Assembly (NCBI GenBank): GCA_023411215.1
Contig: JAEYOY010000070.1
Span: 186,001-250,000 of the forward strand
Direction: 5' to 3'
DNA: 64,000 bases
Origin: Bacillota bacterium
Lineage (GTDB): Bacteria > Bacillota > Clostridia > Lachnospirales > Lachnospiraceae
Below are positions 35,532-45,373 of this stretch, piece by piece (within the stretch, counting starts at the first letter, position 1; every line of letters starts with the position of its first letter). Below the pieces are notes generated by a model that saw only the letters and a program-made list of their open reading frames with translations, was not told where the DNA came from and made no database searches. The position numbers and the translations under genes are program-made.

Positions 35532-35568
35532 AATAGACGGCTAACGAAACACTCTTTCTATTGTATGA
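35532..35568. repeat. Dispersed repeat family A, copy after PFOR
   Basis: AATAGA and TCTATTGTATGA frame about 20 bases in the 3' part of the PFOR transcript. The family consensus is an AATAGAAAGC arm followed by CTTTCTATTGTCATGA. Confidence 0.45.
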
Positions 35569-35589
35569 TACAAATTTAATGGTTTTTGA

Positions 35590-38500
35590 TTATTCAGCGT
35601 CTACTTCGTAGAGCTTGGAAAGCTTAACCAAATGATCATATTTAGCCAGTGCACTCTTCTCTGCGTTAGCAAATAACTGCTCTGCTCTCTCAGGGTTCTG
35701 GCGAATTAAGGAGCTGTAACGAACCTCATTTCTGATGAAATCCTGATAGCTTGCGCTAGGTGCCTTGCTGTCTAACTGGAATGGATTCTTTCCTTCTTCA
35801 GCTACACGAGGATCGAAACGGAACATATTCCAGTAACCTGCTGCAACTGCGTTCTTCTCTTCTGTCTGAGATACACCCATACCACCCTTGATACCATGGT
35901 TGATACAAGGAGCATAAGCAATAACGATAGAGGGACCGTTGTAGCTTTCTGCTTCAACTAACGCCTTCATTGTCTGGTTGTAATCAGCTCCCATAGCGAT
36001 CTGAGCAACATATACATAACCGTAGCTCATAGCGATAGCTGCTAAATCCTTCTTCTTTACTTCCTTACCTGCAGCTGCAAACTGAGCGATTGCACCGGTA
36101 GGAGTCGCTTTGGAGGACTGACCGCCTGTGTTGGAGTAAATCTCGGTATCAAATACTAAGATATTAACATCCTGACCGCTAGCGATAACATGATCCAAAC
36201 CGCCGAATCCGATATCGTATGCCCAGCCGTCACCACCGAAGATCCACTGAGACTTCTTGGATAAGAATTCCTTATCCTTTAAGATGTCCTTACCTTCAGC
36301 ACAGCTACAAGCTTCCAGAACTCTTACGAGTGCTCTGGTAGCACCTGCATTCTCACGACCGTTATTATAAGAAGCAAGATATCTCTCAGCAGCCGTCTTA
36401 ATTTCTTCTTTATCAGAAGATTCTGCTAAAGCTTCTACCTTTTCTTTTACTCTTTCTCTAAGTGCCTGCTGAGCAAGGTACATACCGTAACCATATTCCG
36501 CATTATCCTCGAATAAAGAGTTAGCCCATGCAGGACCGTGTCCTTCTTTATTAACTGTATAAGGTGTGGAAGGATAAGAACCACCCCAGATAGAGGAACA
36601 GCCTGTTGCATTGGAGATGAACATTCTGTCTCCGAATAACTGTGTAACTAATTTAGCGTAAGGTGTCTCACCACAACCTGCACAAGCTCCGGAGAACTCA
36701 AGCAGAGGCTGATTGAACTGGCTACCCTTAACGGTAACATCCTTAAACTTCTCAGCAACCTCAGGCTTAACATCTAAAGTAAGACCATACTCGAATACCT
36801 TCTGCTGTTCTAACTGTGTCTCAAGAGGCTTCATAACAAGTGCCTTAGCACCCTTCTTACCGGGACATACATTTGCACAGGATCCACAACCCATACAATC
36901 GAGGGAGGATACTGTCATCGCAAATTCATAACCGGCAAGACCAGTCATAGCAACCTTCTTCATTCCTTCCGGAGCCTTAGCAGCGTCTTCTGCGTTCATC
37001 GCAACCGGACGAATAACAGCGTGAGGACATACATAGGAACAGAAGTTACACTGAATACAGTTCTCCGGATTCCACTCCGGAACATCTACTGCAATACCAC
37101 GTTTTTCGAATGCTGAAGAGCCCTGAGGTAAAGTACCATCAACTGCATTAGCGAATGCGGATACAGGAAGATCATTACCCTGCTGCGCATTAACAGGAGC
37201 TAAAATATTGTTAACGAAGTCAACAACTTCGCTTCTATCGCCGCTTACCTTATGGATAATTGCTTCATCCTGTGCGTTCTTCCAGCTCTCAGGAACCTTA
37301 ATTTCCTTAAGACCGGTAAGACCGCGATCAATTGCAGCATGGTTCATGGCAACAATTGCTTCACCCTTCTTGGAGTAGGATGCTGTTGCTGCGTCCTTCA
37401 TATACTTCACAGCTTCCTCTACAGGAATGATGTTGGCAAGCTTGAAGAAAGCTGCTTGAAGGATTGTATTAATACGGCCACCTAAGCCGATTTCCTTACC
37501 AATGCTGATACCGTCAATGGTGTAGAACTTAATGTTGTGTTCTGCAATAAAGCGCTTAACCTGTCCAGGTAAATGCTGCTCAAGTTCCTCCATATCCCAA
37601 CCGCAATTAAGTAAGAAGGTACCGCCATCCTTTAATTCCTGAACCATGTTATACTTTCTAACATAAGAAGGATTGTGACATGCAACGAAGTCTGCCTCTG
37701 TGATTAAGTAAGTAGACTTGATCGGCTTCTTACCAAATCTTAAATGGGACATGGTTACACCACCGGACTTCTTGGAATCATAATCAAAGTAAGCCTGAGC
37801 GTACATGTTGGTATGATCACCAATGATCTTGATGGAGTTCTTGTTAGCACCTACAGTACCGTCAGCACCAAGACCCCAGAACTTACAGCTGATTGTTCCC
37901 TCAGGAGTAGTGTTAGGATTCTCGGTAGCATCAAGTGATAAGTTAGTCACATCATCCTTGATACCGATGGTGAAGGTCTTCTTAGCGGTATTCTTATATA
38001 CTGCGATAATCTGTGCAGGTGTAGTATTCTTGGAACCTAAACCATAACGGCCATTGTAGATAGGAGTGTTAGAGAACTGGGAGTCCTTTAAAGCTGCTAC
38101 TACGTCTAAGTATAAAGGCTCACCAAGTGAACCGGGCTCCTTGGTTCTGTCAAGAACAGTAATCTTCTTAACTGTTGCAGGGATTGCTTCGATTAAACGT
38201 TTCGCACTGAAAGGACGATATAAACGAACCTTAACAACACCAACCTTAGCGCCGTTTGCATTCAAGTAATCGATTGTTTCTTCAATGGTATCATTTACAG
38301 AACCCATGGATACGATGATATGCTCTGCATCAGCAGCACCATAGTAGTTGAATAGCTTGTAATCGGTACCAAGCTTAGCGTTAACCTTACCCATATATTC
38401 TTCTACAATACCGGGAACTGCATCGTAGTATGTATTACACGCTTCTCTTGCCTGGAAGAATACGTCAGGGTTCTGTGCGGAACCACGAAGTACCGGATGC

Positions 38501-39132
38501 TCAGGATTTAAAGCATTACGGCGGTATGCATCGATTGCATCCATATCTGCCATATCCTTCAGATCCTCATAATCCCATGCTTCAATCTTCTGAATCTCGT
38601 GGGAAGTTCTAAATCCATCAAAGAAATGTACAAAAGGTACTTTACCTTTGATTGCCGCTAAATGAGCAACAGCACCTAGGTCCATAACTTCCTGAGGATT
38701 ACTGCTAGCCAGAAAAGCAAAGCCTGTCTGACGGCATGCATAAATATCGGAGTGATCTCCGAAGATGGATAAAGCATGGCTTGCTACTGCACGAGCAGAT
38801 ACATTGATAACGCCCGGAAGTAATTCACCTGCAATCTTATACATATTGGGGATCATTAATAATAAACCTTGTGATGCTGTGAATGTTGTGGTAAGTGCAC
38901 CAGCTGCCAAAGAACCGTGTACTGTTCCAGCTGCTCCAGCTTCAGACTGCATCTCAACTACCTTTACCTCTTGTCCGAAAATGTTCTTTCTGCCTTCAGC
39001 TGACCATTTATCAGTTACCTCAGCCATTACGGAGCTCGGTGTAATAGGATAGATTGCAGCAACATCGGTAAACGCATATGACACATGTGCCGCAGCGGTA
39101 TTACCATCCATTGTTTTCATTTTCCTTGCCAT
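35590..39132 (-). CDS. nifJ: Pyruvate:ferredoxin (flavodoxin) oxidoreductase
   Basis: This 1180-residue enzyme oxidises pyruvate to acetyl-CoA and CO2 and reduces ferredoxin. Domains run from the pyruvate-binding part (SAGAAGTVHGSL, DHSDIYACRQTGFAFL), through the gamma/CoA part, to two 4Fe-4S sites (CIQCNFCSYVCP and CMGCGSCANVCP) and the thiamine-pyrophosphate part with CAGCGETPY and GDGWAYDIGFGG. Every motif is intact and the length is normal. AGGAGG eight bases before the ATG. The gene is single and has a structured 590-base upstream region. Confidence 0.97.
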   Translation of the reverse strand: MARKMKTMDGNTAAAHVSYAFTDVAAIYPITPSSVMAEVTDKWSAEGRKNIFGQEVKVVEMQSEAGAAGTVHGSLAAGALTTTFTASQGLLLMIPNMYKIAGELLPGVINVSARAVASHALSIFGDHSDIYACRQTGFAFLASSNPQEVMDLGAVAHLAAIKGKVPFVHFFDGFRTSHEIQKIEAWDYEDLKDMADMDAIDAYRRNALNPEHPVLRGSAQNPDVFFQAREACNTYYDAVPGIVEEYMGKVNAKLGTDYKLFNYYGAADAEHIIVSMGSVNDTIEETIDYLNANGAKVGVVKVRLYRPFSAKRLIEAIPATVKKITVLDRTKEPGSLGEPLYLDVVAALKDSQFSNTPIYNGRYGLGSKNTTPAQIIAVYKNTAKKTFTIGIKDDVTNLSLDATENPNTTPEGTISCKFWGLGADGTVGANKNSIKIIGDHTNMYAQAYFDYDSKKSGGVTMSHLRFGKKPIKSTYLITEADFVACHNPSYVRKYNMVQELKDGGTFLLNCGWDMEELEQHLPGQVKRFIAEHNIKFYTIDGISIGKEIGLGGRINTILQAAFFKLANIIPVEEAVKYMKDAATASYSKKGEAIVAMNHAAIDRGLTGLKEIKVPESWKNAQDEAIIHKVSGDRSEVVDFVNNILAPVNAQQGNDLPVSAFANAVDGTLPQGSSAFEKRGIAVDVPEWNPENCIQCNFCSYVCPHAVIRPVAMNAEDAAKAPEGMKKVAMTGLAGYEFAMTVSSLDCMGCGSCANVCPGKKGAKALVMKPLETQLEQQKVFEYGLTLDVKPEVAEKFKDVTVKGSQFNQPLLEFSGACAGCGETPYAKLVTQLFGDRMFISNATGCSSIWGGSYPSTPYTVNKEGHGPAWANSLFEDNAEYGYGMYLAQQALRERVKEKVEALAESSDKEEIKTAAERYLASYNNGRENAGATRALVRVLEACSCAEGKDILKDKEFLSKKSQWIFGGDGWAYDIGFGGLDHVIASGQDVNILVFDTEIYSNTGGQSSKATPTGAIAQFAAAGKEVKKKDLAAIAMSYGYVYVAQIAMGADYNQTMKALVEAESYNGPSIVIAYAPCINHGIKGGMGVSQTEEKNAVAAGYWNMFRFDPRVAEEGKNPFQLDSKAPSASYQDFIRNEVRYSSLIRQNPERAEQLFANAEKSALAKYDHLVKLSKLYEVDAE

Positions 39133-39166
39133 TGAAATGTCCTCCTTAAATTTTTAACCTGGTTCC

Positions 39167-39183
39167 TGTGATTAAGTATCACA
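39167..39183. promoter_or_regulatory. Palindrome in the PFOR leader
   Basis: TGTGAT and ATCACA flank five bases, 35 bases before the PFOR start. The shape is like a CRP/FNR-type site with one extra spacer base. It could equally be an RNA hairpin in the leader. Confidence 0.35.
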
Positions 39184-39236
39184 CGCACAAAAAGAATATT
39201 GGTAAAAATTTATTAAAGTGCAATGATTAGTATTTA

Positions 39237-39351
39237 ATATTAGTGTCAAAATCATCTTCGGTGCTTTCCGAATATCATATTGCTATTTAAATCAAGTTCA
39301 CATAGTAAAAATGATAGCTGTAAATGTATATCGCATATTTTGACACAATAT
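39237..39351. promoter_or_regulatory. Pair of inverted GTGTCAAAAT sites upstream of PFOR
   Basis: ATATTAGTGTCAAAAT begins at 39237 and its near reverse complement ATTTTGACACAATAT ends at 39351, about 85 bases apart. The whole stretch 39133-39655 has no gene; it holds these sites, the palindrome at 39167 and AT-rich sequence. They may bind a redox regulator. Confidence 0.35.
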
Positions 39352-39655
39352 TATATAATATGCACTAATATTCCTCTTGTGCGTGGGGTACTCATACCAC
39401 GAATCGAACCAAATTGATAGAATCTATATATGTTTTTATTCGTCAATTCATAATTATAACACATTATAAAAAATATTGAAACAAAAAAAATATATAATCC
39501 TATAAATTTCTTTGGAAAAATTAATCGCTATCTCTCATCGTATTTTATTATTTGAAATTATAATGCATCTTTCTACATAATCTTAATAATCAAATAGGAA
39601 TTTCTAATCACAGCGGCAATATCGGCTTAATCATGGGTACGCAATATGTGGCTGG

Positions 39656-39697
39656 CAAAATGCAGGAGATAAGAGGCTATCTGCCTATCTCCTGCAT
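39656..39697 (-). terminator. Terminator of the GH18 gene
   Basis: AAATGCAGGAGATA and TATCTCCTGCAT form a 12-bp stem with a 14-base loop; on the minus strand TTTT follows. It is 29 bases after the GH18 stop codon. Confidence 0.8.
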
Positions 39698-39725
39698 CTG
39701 AAATTACCACTAGATTCTTACCTAT

Positions 39726-41327
39726 TTATTCTTGTAATCCGTTATACAATGCTCTAAGCAATACTGCATCGGGATCCTGGCTCAGTTCCCAGATCATTGC
39801 TCCACCCAAACCTTTGTCAGCAATGAAGGACGCCTTCTGTATCATAGCTTCCTCATCATCATAGGATATAAAATTAGTGCCGTTAAATAACCACGGTACC
39901 TTGGACTCGCTATGGAAATATCGGATATAACCGGGAGCATTCACATAATTAGCTGCAATATTAGCATAGCTTATGGAAGCTGCTCCAGAGTAAGTCTGAT
40001 ATAGGCCGTTGTTCGAATTGATAACCGCCTTATAGATATAGCCATAAAAAGGAACTCCCATGATCAGCTTTTCTGCGGGAAAGCCTGTCTGCAACCATGC
40101 ATTAATAGATTGATGCACACTTTCTTTATATTGAGGTGACAGATCCGAATTATTAAAAAGCGGCGCATTCAAATCGGTATATGGGTCCCATGAGCCATGA
40201 AGATCGTAAGTCATAATGTTAGCATAATCCACGTATTGCGCCAGCTTTACTGCTTCAATGTTATTCAAGTACCATGTACCGGAAGCCCCTGCAAAGCTAA
40301 GAATATATTCTTTACCATCGATCACACCTCTGGTATCTAGCTTCTCTCTGAGTTTTTGCATCAAAAGCGTAAAATTATACTTATCCTCCGGTCCACGGGT
40401 ATTGGTTGATAGTCCTCCACTCACCGGATATTCCCAATCAATATCGACACCATCCAAGCCATATTTTACAATAAAATCAACACAGCTATCAGCAAATGCT
40501 GTTCTTGATGCCTCTGTTAAAGCGGCATCGGAGAATCTGGCAGACCAGGACCAGCCACCTACTGCTATCAGAATCTTCAGATCAGGATTAGACTGTTTTA
40601 GTGCGGACAGCTTAGACAGATTCGATGGGTCTACATCAGGATAACCTAACGTTATCTTATAATCGCTGCTTATATTGGCAAAGGCATAATTAATATGAGT
40701 CAACTTACTTACCTCAATCTTATCCGGTGTGAATCCCGAATAGGCTGCCCATGCTGCATAATAACCTATTACCTTCTGTGCAGGGGCACCCTGCGTTGGA
40801 GTAGCTGTCGGAGTAGGAGTTGCTGTCGGCTATGGAGTTGCTGTCGGCGTTGGTGTTGCTGTCAGCGTTGGAGTTGCTGTCGGCGTTGGGGTTGCTGTCG
40901 GCGTTGGGGTTGCTGTCGGCAATGGAGCCGGGGTTGAAGTATTTGTTGTAATCACTGCTATATTGCTTTTTTTGGATCTATTCCCCGCAGCATCCCTCGC
41001 TTTGATATAGAAGGAATATTTTGAAGCTGGAGATAAACCGATTACCTGATAGGACAAAGATGCTGTAGTGCCTACCAAAGTATTATTTCTATATATTTCA
41101 TAATGTGTAACTGCTACGTTATCTGTAGAAGCATTCCAAGACAAACGGGCTGAAGTATCAGTAACAGATGATTGAACCAAATTCAGAGGTGCTGTGGGTG
41201 GTGTTTTGTCCATTTTTTTTGGTTTCGCATAGGCAACCGATCCATACATCGAGTTAATCAATAATATCATAACTAATAAGATCCCTAACCACTTTCTCGC
41301 CCACGTATAATTCCTGTTTTTTTCCAT
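39726..41327 (-). pseudogene. FN3 - linker - GH18 chitinase-type gene with an in-frame amber codon
   Basis: One frame runs through 534 codons but TAG at 40830-40832 interrupts it. Before the stop: signal peptide (residues 1-34), one fibronectin type III domain (about 40-130) and a Pro/Thr linker. After it the linker resumes and leads into a complete GH18 barrel: KVIGYYAAWA, the catalytic DGVDIDWEYP, and MTYDLHGSW. Both halves are in the same frame with no frameshift. A restart inside would lack a signal peptide. It is either a recent nonsense mutation, a sequencing error or readthrough. The intact form would cut chitin-like glycans outside the cell. Confidence 0.85.
40801..40926. repeat. Seven 18-bp tandem repeats coding the Pro/Thr linker
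   Basis: Units close to GTTGCTGTCGGCGTTGGG run in register from 40801 to 40926 and encode TPTATP on the minus strand. The unit at 40819-40836 reads CTATGG in place of CGTTGG, which makes the in-frame TAG. Confidence 0.85.
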
Positions 41328-41513
41328 CGATTGCTCTCCTTATTATGTATTGTCTACAAGCATATAATTCATCAAATTCTACATAGCATCCATTTATTCA
41401 AGAATTTAACTGCTAAGAATGAAAATGTCTTTTTTGATGATATAATGCTACCAGTTTTGTCGTATTATGTCAATTCTGCACACCTAGGGAAACGATGGAA
41501 GTCCTTCCTTTGT

Positions 41514-42473
41514 TTAGCATTCCAACACGGTCAATCCCTTCCCTCTGGAGTAGTAATAGACGCGGTCGGACAACACCTCTTCTCGAGCTACCTGAGTAAC
41601 ATTAATCTCACGTACCATTTCTGAATATTCTTTGCTATTCTTATTATCGTTGGTTGGGACAAGAATCAACTCATGGATACTGCTTGGAAAGATATAGAAA
41701 TCAGACTGAAAATCTTCAGAAAGTTTATTCATGACATCCGGGTACAAAAGACAGGAAGCACCATTGATGCCCTTTTGATTGGTAAGAATATACATTTTAT
41801 TTTTCTGCTCTGCAGTATCTAGGATAAATGGGTTTACCACCTCTTGCATCTCATCCTCCTGACCGGCTAATTCCTCCAATAGCAGGGAACGTATTACCTC
41901 TTCCATACTACGAAGTATCTCAGGAAAAAGCCGCTTTGTATTCTCGGCAGCTAGCTCATGAAGTTCCTTAAGATGCGCTTTCCATTGCTTCATATGCTCA
42001 TTCGTAATACGAATGGTGCCAATACCCTCTTCATCCTCTCGTACCAGGCAATGATAAGTAATGGCTAGGTCAAGGTATCTGATATGAGGGATTCTCTCCA
42101 ACAGCTTCTGATTTCGATCATAATTGACTAACCGATAGATAATAAAAGGCTTCATTTGCTCATAAGCGTATGTAAAGGATTTATCTACAATAGGAACCGT
42201 ACAATTTTGATAAATATTGCATAGTCTCTGAACCAGCTCACTTATCTTAATTCCTTCTTGATATGCCTCATAATAAGGCTGTAGATATATGTTTGGAGAG
42301 AAGCTTTTACCTTCCTTTAGTAGAACCAGACTATCCAACTCCAATGAGTTATTCTTCATAACTTTATAGACTCTGACAGTATAATCTCTACCCATTCTTT
42401 GCGTTACCCCTGATAATAACAGACTCACAAAATAGTCATAATCTGCTGTTGTCTCTCTTATAACCTGAACCAT
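41514..42473 (-). CDS. DUF5688-family protein
   Basis: The 319-residue soluble protein has the marks of DUF5688, which is common in Lachnospiraceae: LFPEILRSMEEVI in the middle, then KNKMYILTNQKGINGASCLLYPDVM and a C-terminal DFYIFPSSIHELILVP. It has no signal peptide or membrane segment. The function of the family is unknown. It has no operon partner here. An in-frame ATG at 42473 follows AGGAGG. Confidence 0.75.
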   Translation of the reverse strand: MVQVIRETTADYDYFVSLLLSGVTQRMGRDYTVRVYKVMKNNSLELDSLVLLKEGKSFSPNIYLQPYYEAYQEGIKISELVQRLCNIYQNCTVPIVDKSFTYAYEQMKPFIIYRLVNYDRNQKLLERIPHIRYLDLAITYHCLVREDEEGIGTIRITNEHMKQWKAHLKELHELAAENTKRLFPEILRSMEEVIRSLLLEELAGQEDEMQEVVNPFILDTAEQKNKMYILTNQKGINGASCLLYPDVMNKLSEDFQSDFYIFPSSIHELILVPTNDNKNSKEYSEMVREINVTQVAREEVLSDRVYYYSRGKGLTVLEC

Positions 42474-42812
42474 GAAAAAACCTCCTTTAATATTTATTAT
42501 AAGAACAAGCAGACCTATCCTGCCTATTCATGTTATCTATTGTATTATGGACAGTTCTTATCAAACAGAAGGTTTGATTAGGTTGTCAAAAAATCCTCAA
42601 CTATATTGTCTTGGATGATATATACTATCAATGTCTATACAGATAGTATCGTAATATTGGATTAAATGCAGGAATTCACAGATATAAAATACGGAACAAA
42701 AGAGATGATACCAATTGCAGAAAATTTAGATATGATTATTGTAGCAAACATTAGTATAAATGGCAACAAAAGAGATACCATATTTTTACATGAATTTTTT
42801 TAAGATTTTTGT
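42474..42812. other. Gene-free stretch with a short open frame and inverted repeat
   Basis: A 6-bp inverted repeat ACTATC/GATAGT lies near 42628-42650. Two direct copies of AACAAAAGAGAT occur at about 42697 and 42766. On the plus strand 42666-42803 reads as a 45-codon frame opening MQEFTDIKYGTKEMIP, with no ribosome binding site; it may be chance or a remnant. Confidence 0.35.
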
Positions 42813-43649
42813 CTATTTTGACCCTTCCTTCTGCTTACAGATATAAGAAACACTAAGCGCAATCAGAACCTGGGAGGGTGCATAGAAGGTCCACATCAGT
42901 ATGGAAGAATAAGAATAAATAACCTTGTAGATTTCTTCCGGCAGCTTAATAAAACCAGACAGATTGAATAGACCGACATTAATATCACACAAAAGGAATA
43001 GCAGCATTCCTACTGCATACAATAAATTGCTTCTCTTCCTGTAATCTTTCACAGCCAAACGGACTGCAGCTATGGTATTGAATATAATACTGACAAAATA
43101 AAAGACGGATGCAATTAAGAGACTGTCCAAACGAACGCCGGCAAGAATCAGGATTAGGTACACCATCGCCGCCACCCCCACCTGAATTGTTATCCGCTTT
43201 ACATACAATAAAATCTTTTCCGTCTTATCTGTCCTTTCATAGTGAAGTAAGATCAGACGTAAACTATAGAGCTGTTGAACCAATATGAAAAATAAAACAC
43301 CGTAGAAATAGTAATCCAGAATTAAGATAAATAAGTCAGAGATCAAGGTAAAGAATAAACCCATCTGCAGGAACAGTACATCAGCATATTGAGGATCTCT
43401 TCGTTTGTTTTTCAAGCTCTGTCCGGCAGCGGATTGCTGAGCATTAGCTGCACAAAAAAATATGCTTTTGTATGCGCCTCCGACAAGAAGCGCATAGCAA
43501 AAGCATAATATAATGATAATGTATTTGATACATACAGAAAGCCCAATACATCCATCGGTAAGATCCAGAGTCAAGAAAGCCACGTATAGAAATGCTTGTA
43601 GCAGAACAAATATCAATTCAAAGCAGTTCTTTTTAGCGTAACCTTTCAC
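42813..43649 (-). CDS. Multi-pass membrane protein, possibly YhhN/TMEM86-like
   Basis: About eight membrane segments fill this 278-residue protein. Two, MGLFFTLISDLFILIL and AVGMLLFLLCDINVGLF, each hold an aspartate in the middle, as in the YhhN family of lysoplasmalogenase-type membrane hydrolases. That family link is tentative. AAGGAG seven bases upstream supports the GTG start at 43649. A hairpin and repeat family B copy follow at 43766-43797 on its upstream side. Confidence 0.7.
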   Translation of the reverse strand: MKGYAKKNCFELIFVLLQAFLYVAFLTLDLTDGCIGLSVCIKYIIIILCFCYALLVGGAYKSIFFCAANAQQSAAGQSLKNKRRDPQYADVLFLQMGLFFTLISDLFILILDYYFYGVLFFILVQQLYSLRLILLHYERTDKTEKILLYVKRITIQVGVAAMVYLILILAGVRLDSLLIASVFYFVSIIFNTIAAVRLAVKDYRKRSNLLYAVGMLLFLLCDINVGLFNLSGFIKLPEEIYKVIYSYSSILMWTFYAPSQVLIALSVSYICKQKEGSK

Positions 43650-43765
43650 AGTCTTCTCCTTGTATATCTAAATTAGATGCATACTAATATTACATATCGC
43701 TTAAGTAACACAAATTTGCCGATTGAAAAATCCATGAATTTTCAATCGAATTTAGCATGTCTGCC

Positions 43766-43797
43766 AGTGTGAATTATGATTATCAATAATTCACACT
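43766..43797. repeat. GTGTGAA hairpin of repeat family B, next to the GGDEF-EAL stop
   Basis: AGTGTGAATTAT and ATAATTCACACT form a perfect 12-bp stem with an 8-base loop. The 3' arm overlaps the last two bases of the GGDEF-EAL stop codon. The same hairpin type occurs at 13524 and 20826. Confidence 0.6.
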
Positions 43798-45334
43798 ATT
43801 CCTTTTTCTTTAAGAACTGGATAGCCATATCCTTAGGAATCGGCTTACTGTACAGAAAGCCCTGTGCTTTATCACAATTCGATTCCTTCAAAAATTCTTC
43901 CTGATCAAAGCTCTCAACACCTTCAGCAATAACCAGCAAATCCAGATTTCTAGCTAATGTAATAATTGTCTGTATTATTTTCTGATCACTGCGATCCTCC
44001 ATTACCGTGTTTAGGAAACTTTTATCAATCTTAAGATTACTAACCGGTAATCTTTTCAGATAACTCATCGAAGAATAGCCTGTTCCGAAATCATCCAGTG
44101 AGAAATTTACACCAATCTTTCGAAGTTCTTGAATAGTTTCTATGGTGTACTCGATATCGTCCAGCGCGACACTCTCCGTAATCTCTAACTCCAGACTATT
44201 CGGATTAACTCCTGTCTCCTCAATAATATCATAAACGATTTTTATAATATCTTTATCCTTGAATTGTCTGGCTGACAGATTAACAGCCATATTGATGTCC
44301 GGATAATCCTGTGACCATTGTTTTAATTGTTGACAGGCTGTCCGTAACACCCATTTGCCAATCGGAATGATTAATCCGGTCTCTTCCGCAAGGAAGATAA
44401 ATTCATCTGGTCCTAACAGTCCTTTTGTCGGATGATTCCAGCGGATTAGGGCTTCAAAACCCACAACCTGTTTTGTGTCCAAATTCATCTGAGCTTGATA
44501 AAAAAGCACAAATTCTTCTCGCTCGATAGCCTTTCGAAGTTCCGATTGAATCTCTATCTTCTCTGTCAGTTTCACATTGAAGGAATAATCAAAGTAAGCA
44601 TGTGTATTCTTCCCATTTGCTTTCGCAACATACATTGCCGAATCAACATTCTTGATTAATGCCTGCGAGGTCTTTCCATCCTTAGGAGCAAAGGCAACTC
44701 CAATGCTGACGGTTACAAAATATTCCTTCGTAGACAATACGAAGGGGTAACTGAAAACATTCTTGATTTTCTTTATCTTTTCCTCATAGGATACGGTTTC
44801 CTGCAGATTCTGAGTAAGTACGACAAACTCGTCTCCACCAATTCTGGCAAGATAATCATTTTCATCCATTGCCTGCTTTAACCGATATGTAACATCAATC
44901 AACAGCTCATCACCATAGGAATGCCCGAGAGAATCATTAATATTCTTGAAGTTATCAATATCGATATCCATGATTCCAATTGTTTCTTCACTTCTTAAGG
45001 TAATCATGATGTTATCAAGCATCTCTGTAAAAGCAGCACGATTCGGTAGCTCCGTAAGATAATCCGTATAAGCCAGCTTCTTCATACTTTCTTTATTTCT
45101 GTTCAGCTCTTCATATTTTACCGTCAAATCATTCAAAGAAGAAAGCACATTGTTATAATTGCTCTCGAGTTCGGAATTCAGTTCTTTGATCTCTTGGACT
45201 TCTTGCTCCGTAAGGCTTTTTGCGCGTTTCACATTCTTTAATCGGATCGCGTATATCACCAGCATTAGAATTAATATCCCAATTCCAATCAGTATCGAAA
45301 CTCCAGCTGATCGATCAATCACAAAATATCCCAT
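43796..45334 (-). CDS. GGDEF-EAL membrane protein
   Basis: The 512-residue protein has one membrane segment (12-30), a coiled-coil (about 40-85), a GGDEF domain with the motif intact at 166-170 and an EAL domain with EAL at 294-296. The EAL set NLSARQF, ITESVAL, LDDFGTGYSS, LKIDKSF and IAEGVES is complete. It could make or break c-di-GMP. No RxxD site is present before the GGDEF motif. GGAGG precedes the ATG. It is 39 bases downstream of nfnB. Confidence 0.93.
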   Translation of the reverse strand: MGYFVIDRSAGVSILIGIGILILMLVIYAIRLKNVKRAKSLTEQEVQEIKELNSELESNYNNVLSSLNDLTVKYEELNRNKESMKKLAYTDYLTELPNRAAFTEMLDNIMITLRSEETIGIMDIDIDNFKNINDSLGHSYGDELLIDVTYRLKQAMDENDYLARIGGDEFVVLTQNLQETVSYEEKIKKIKNVFSYPFVLSTKEYFVTVSIGVAFAPKDGKTSQALIKNVDSAMYVAKANGKNTHAYFDYSFNVKLTEKIEIQSELRKAIEREEFVLFYQAQMNLDTKQVVGFEALIRWNHPTKGLLGPDEFIFLAEETGLIIPIGKWVLRTACQQLKQWSQDYPDINMAVNLSARQFKDKDIIKIVYDIIEETGVNPNSLELEITESVALDDIEYTIETIQELRKIGVNFSLDDFGTGYSSMSYLKRLPVSNLKIDKSFLNTVMEDRSDQKIIQTIITLARNLDLLVIAEGVESFDQEEFLKESNCDKAQGFLYSKPIPKDMAIQFLKKKE

Positions 45335-45373
45335 AAGTCCTCCATACGTTTCCCCGCAACGTATTTTCTTTCG

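Noticed and set aside
39380..39415. tRNA-like sequence upstream of PFOR
   Set aside because: The minus strand has GGTTCGATTC, as in T arms, and a short hairpin, but the T stem does not pair and no cloverleaf forms.
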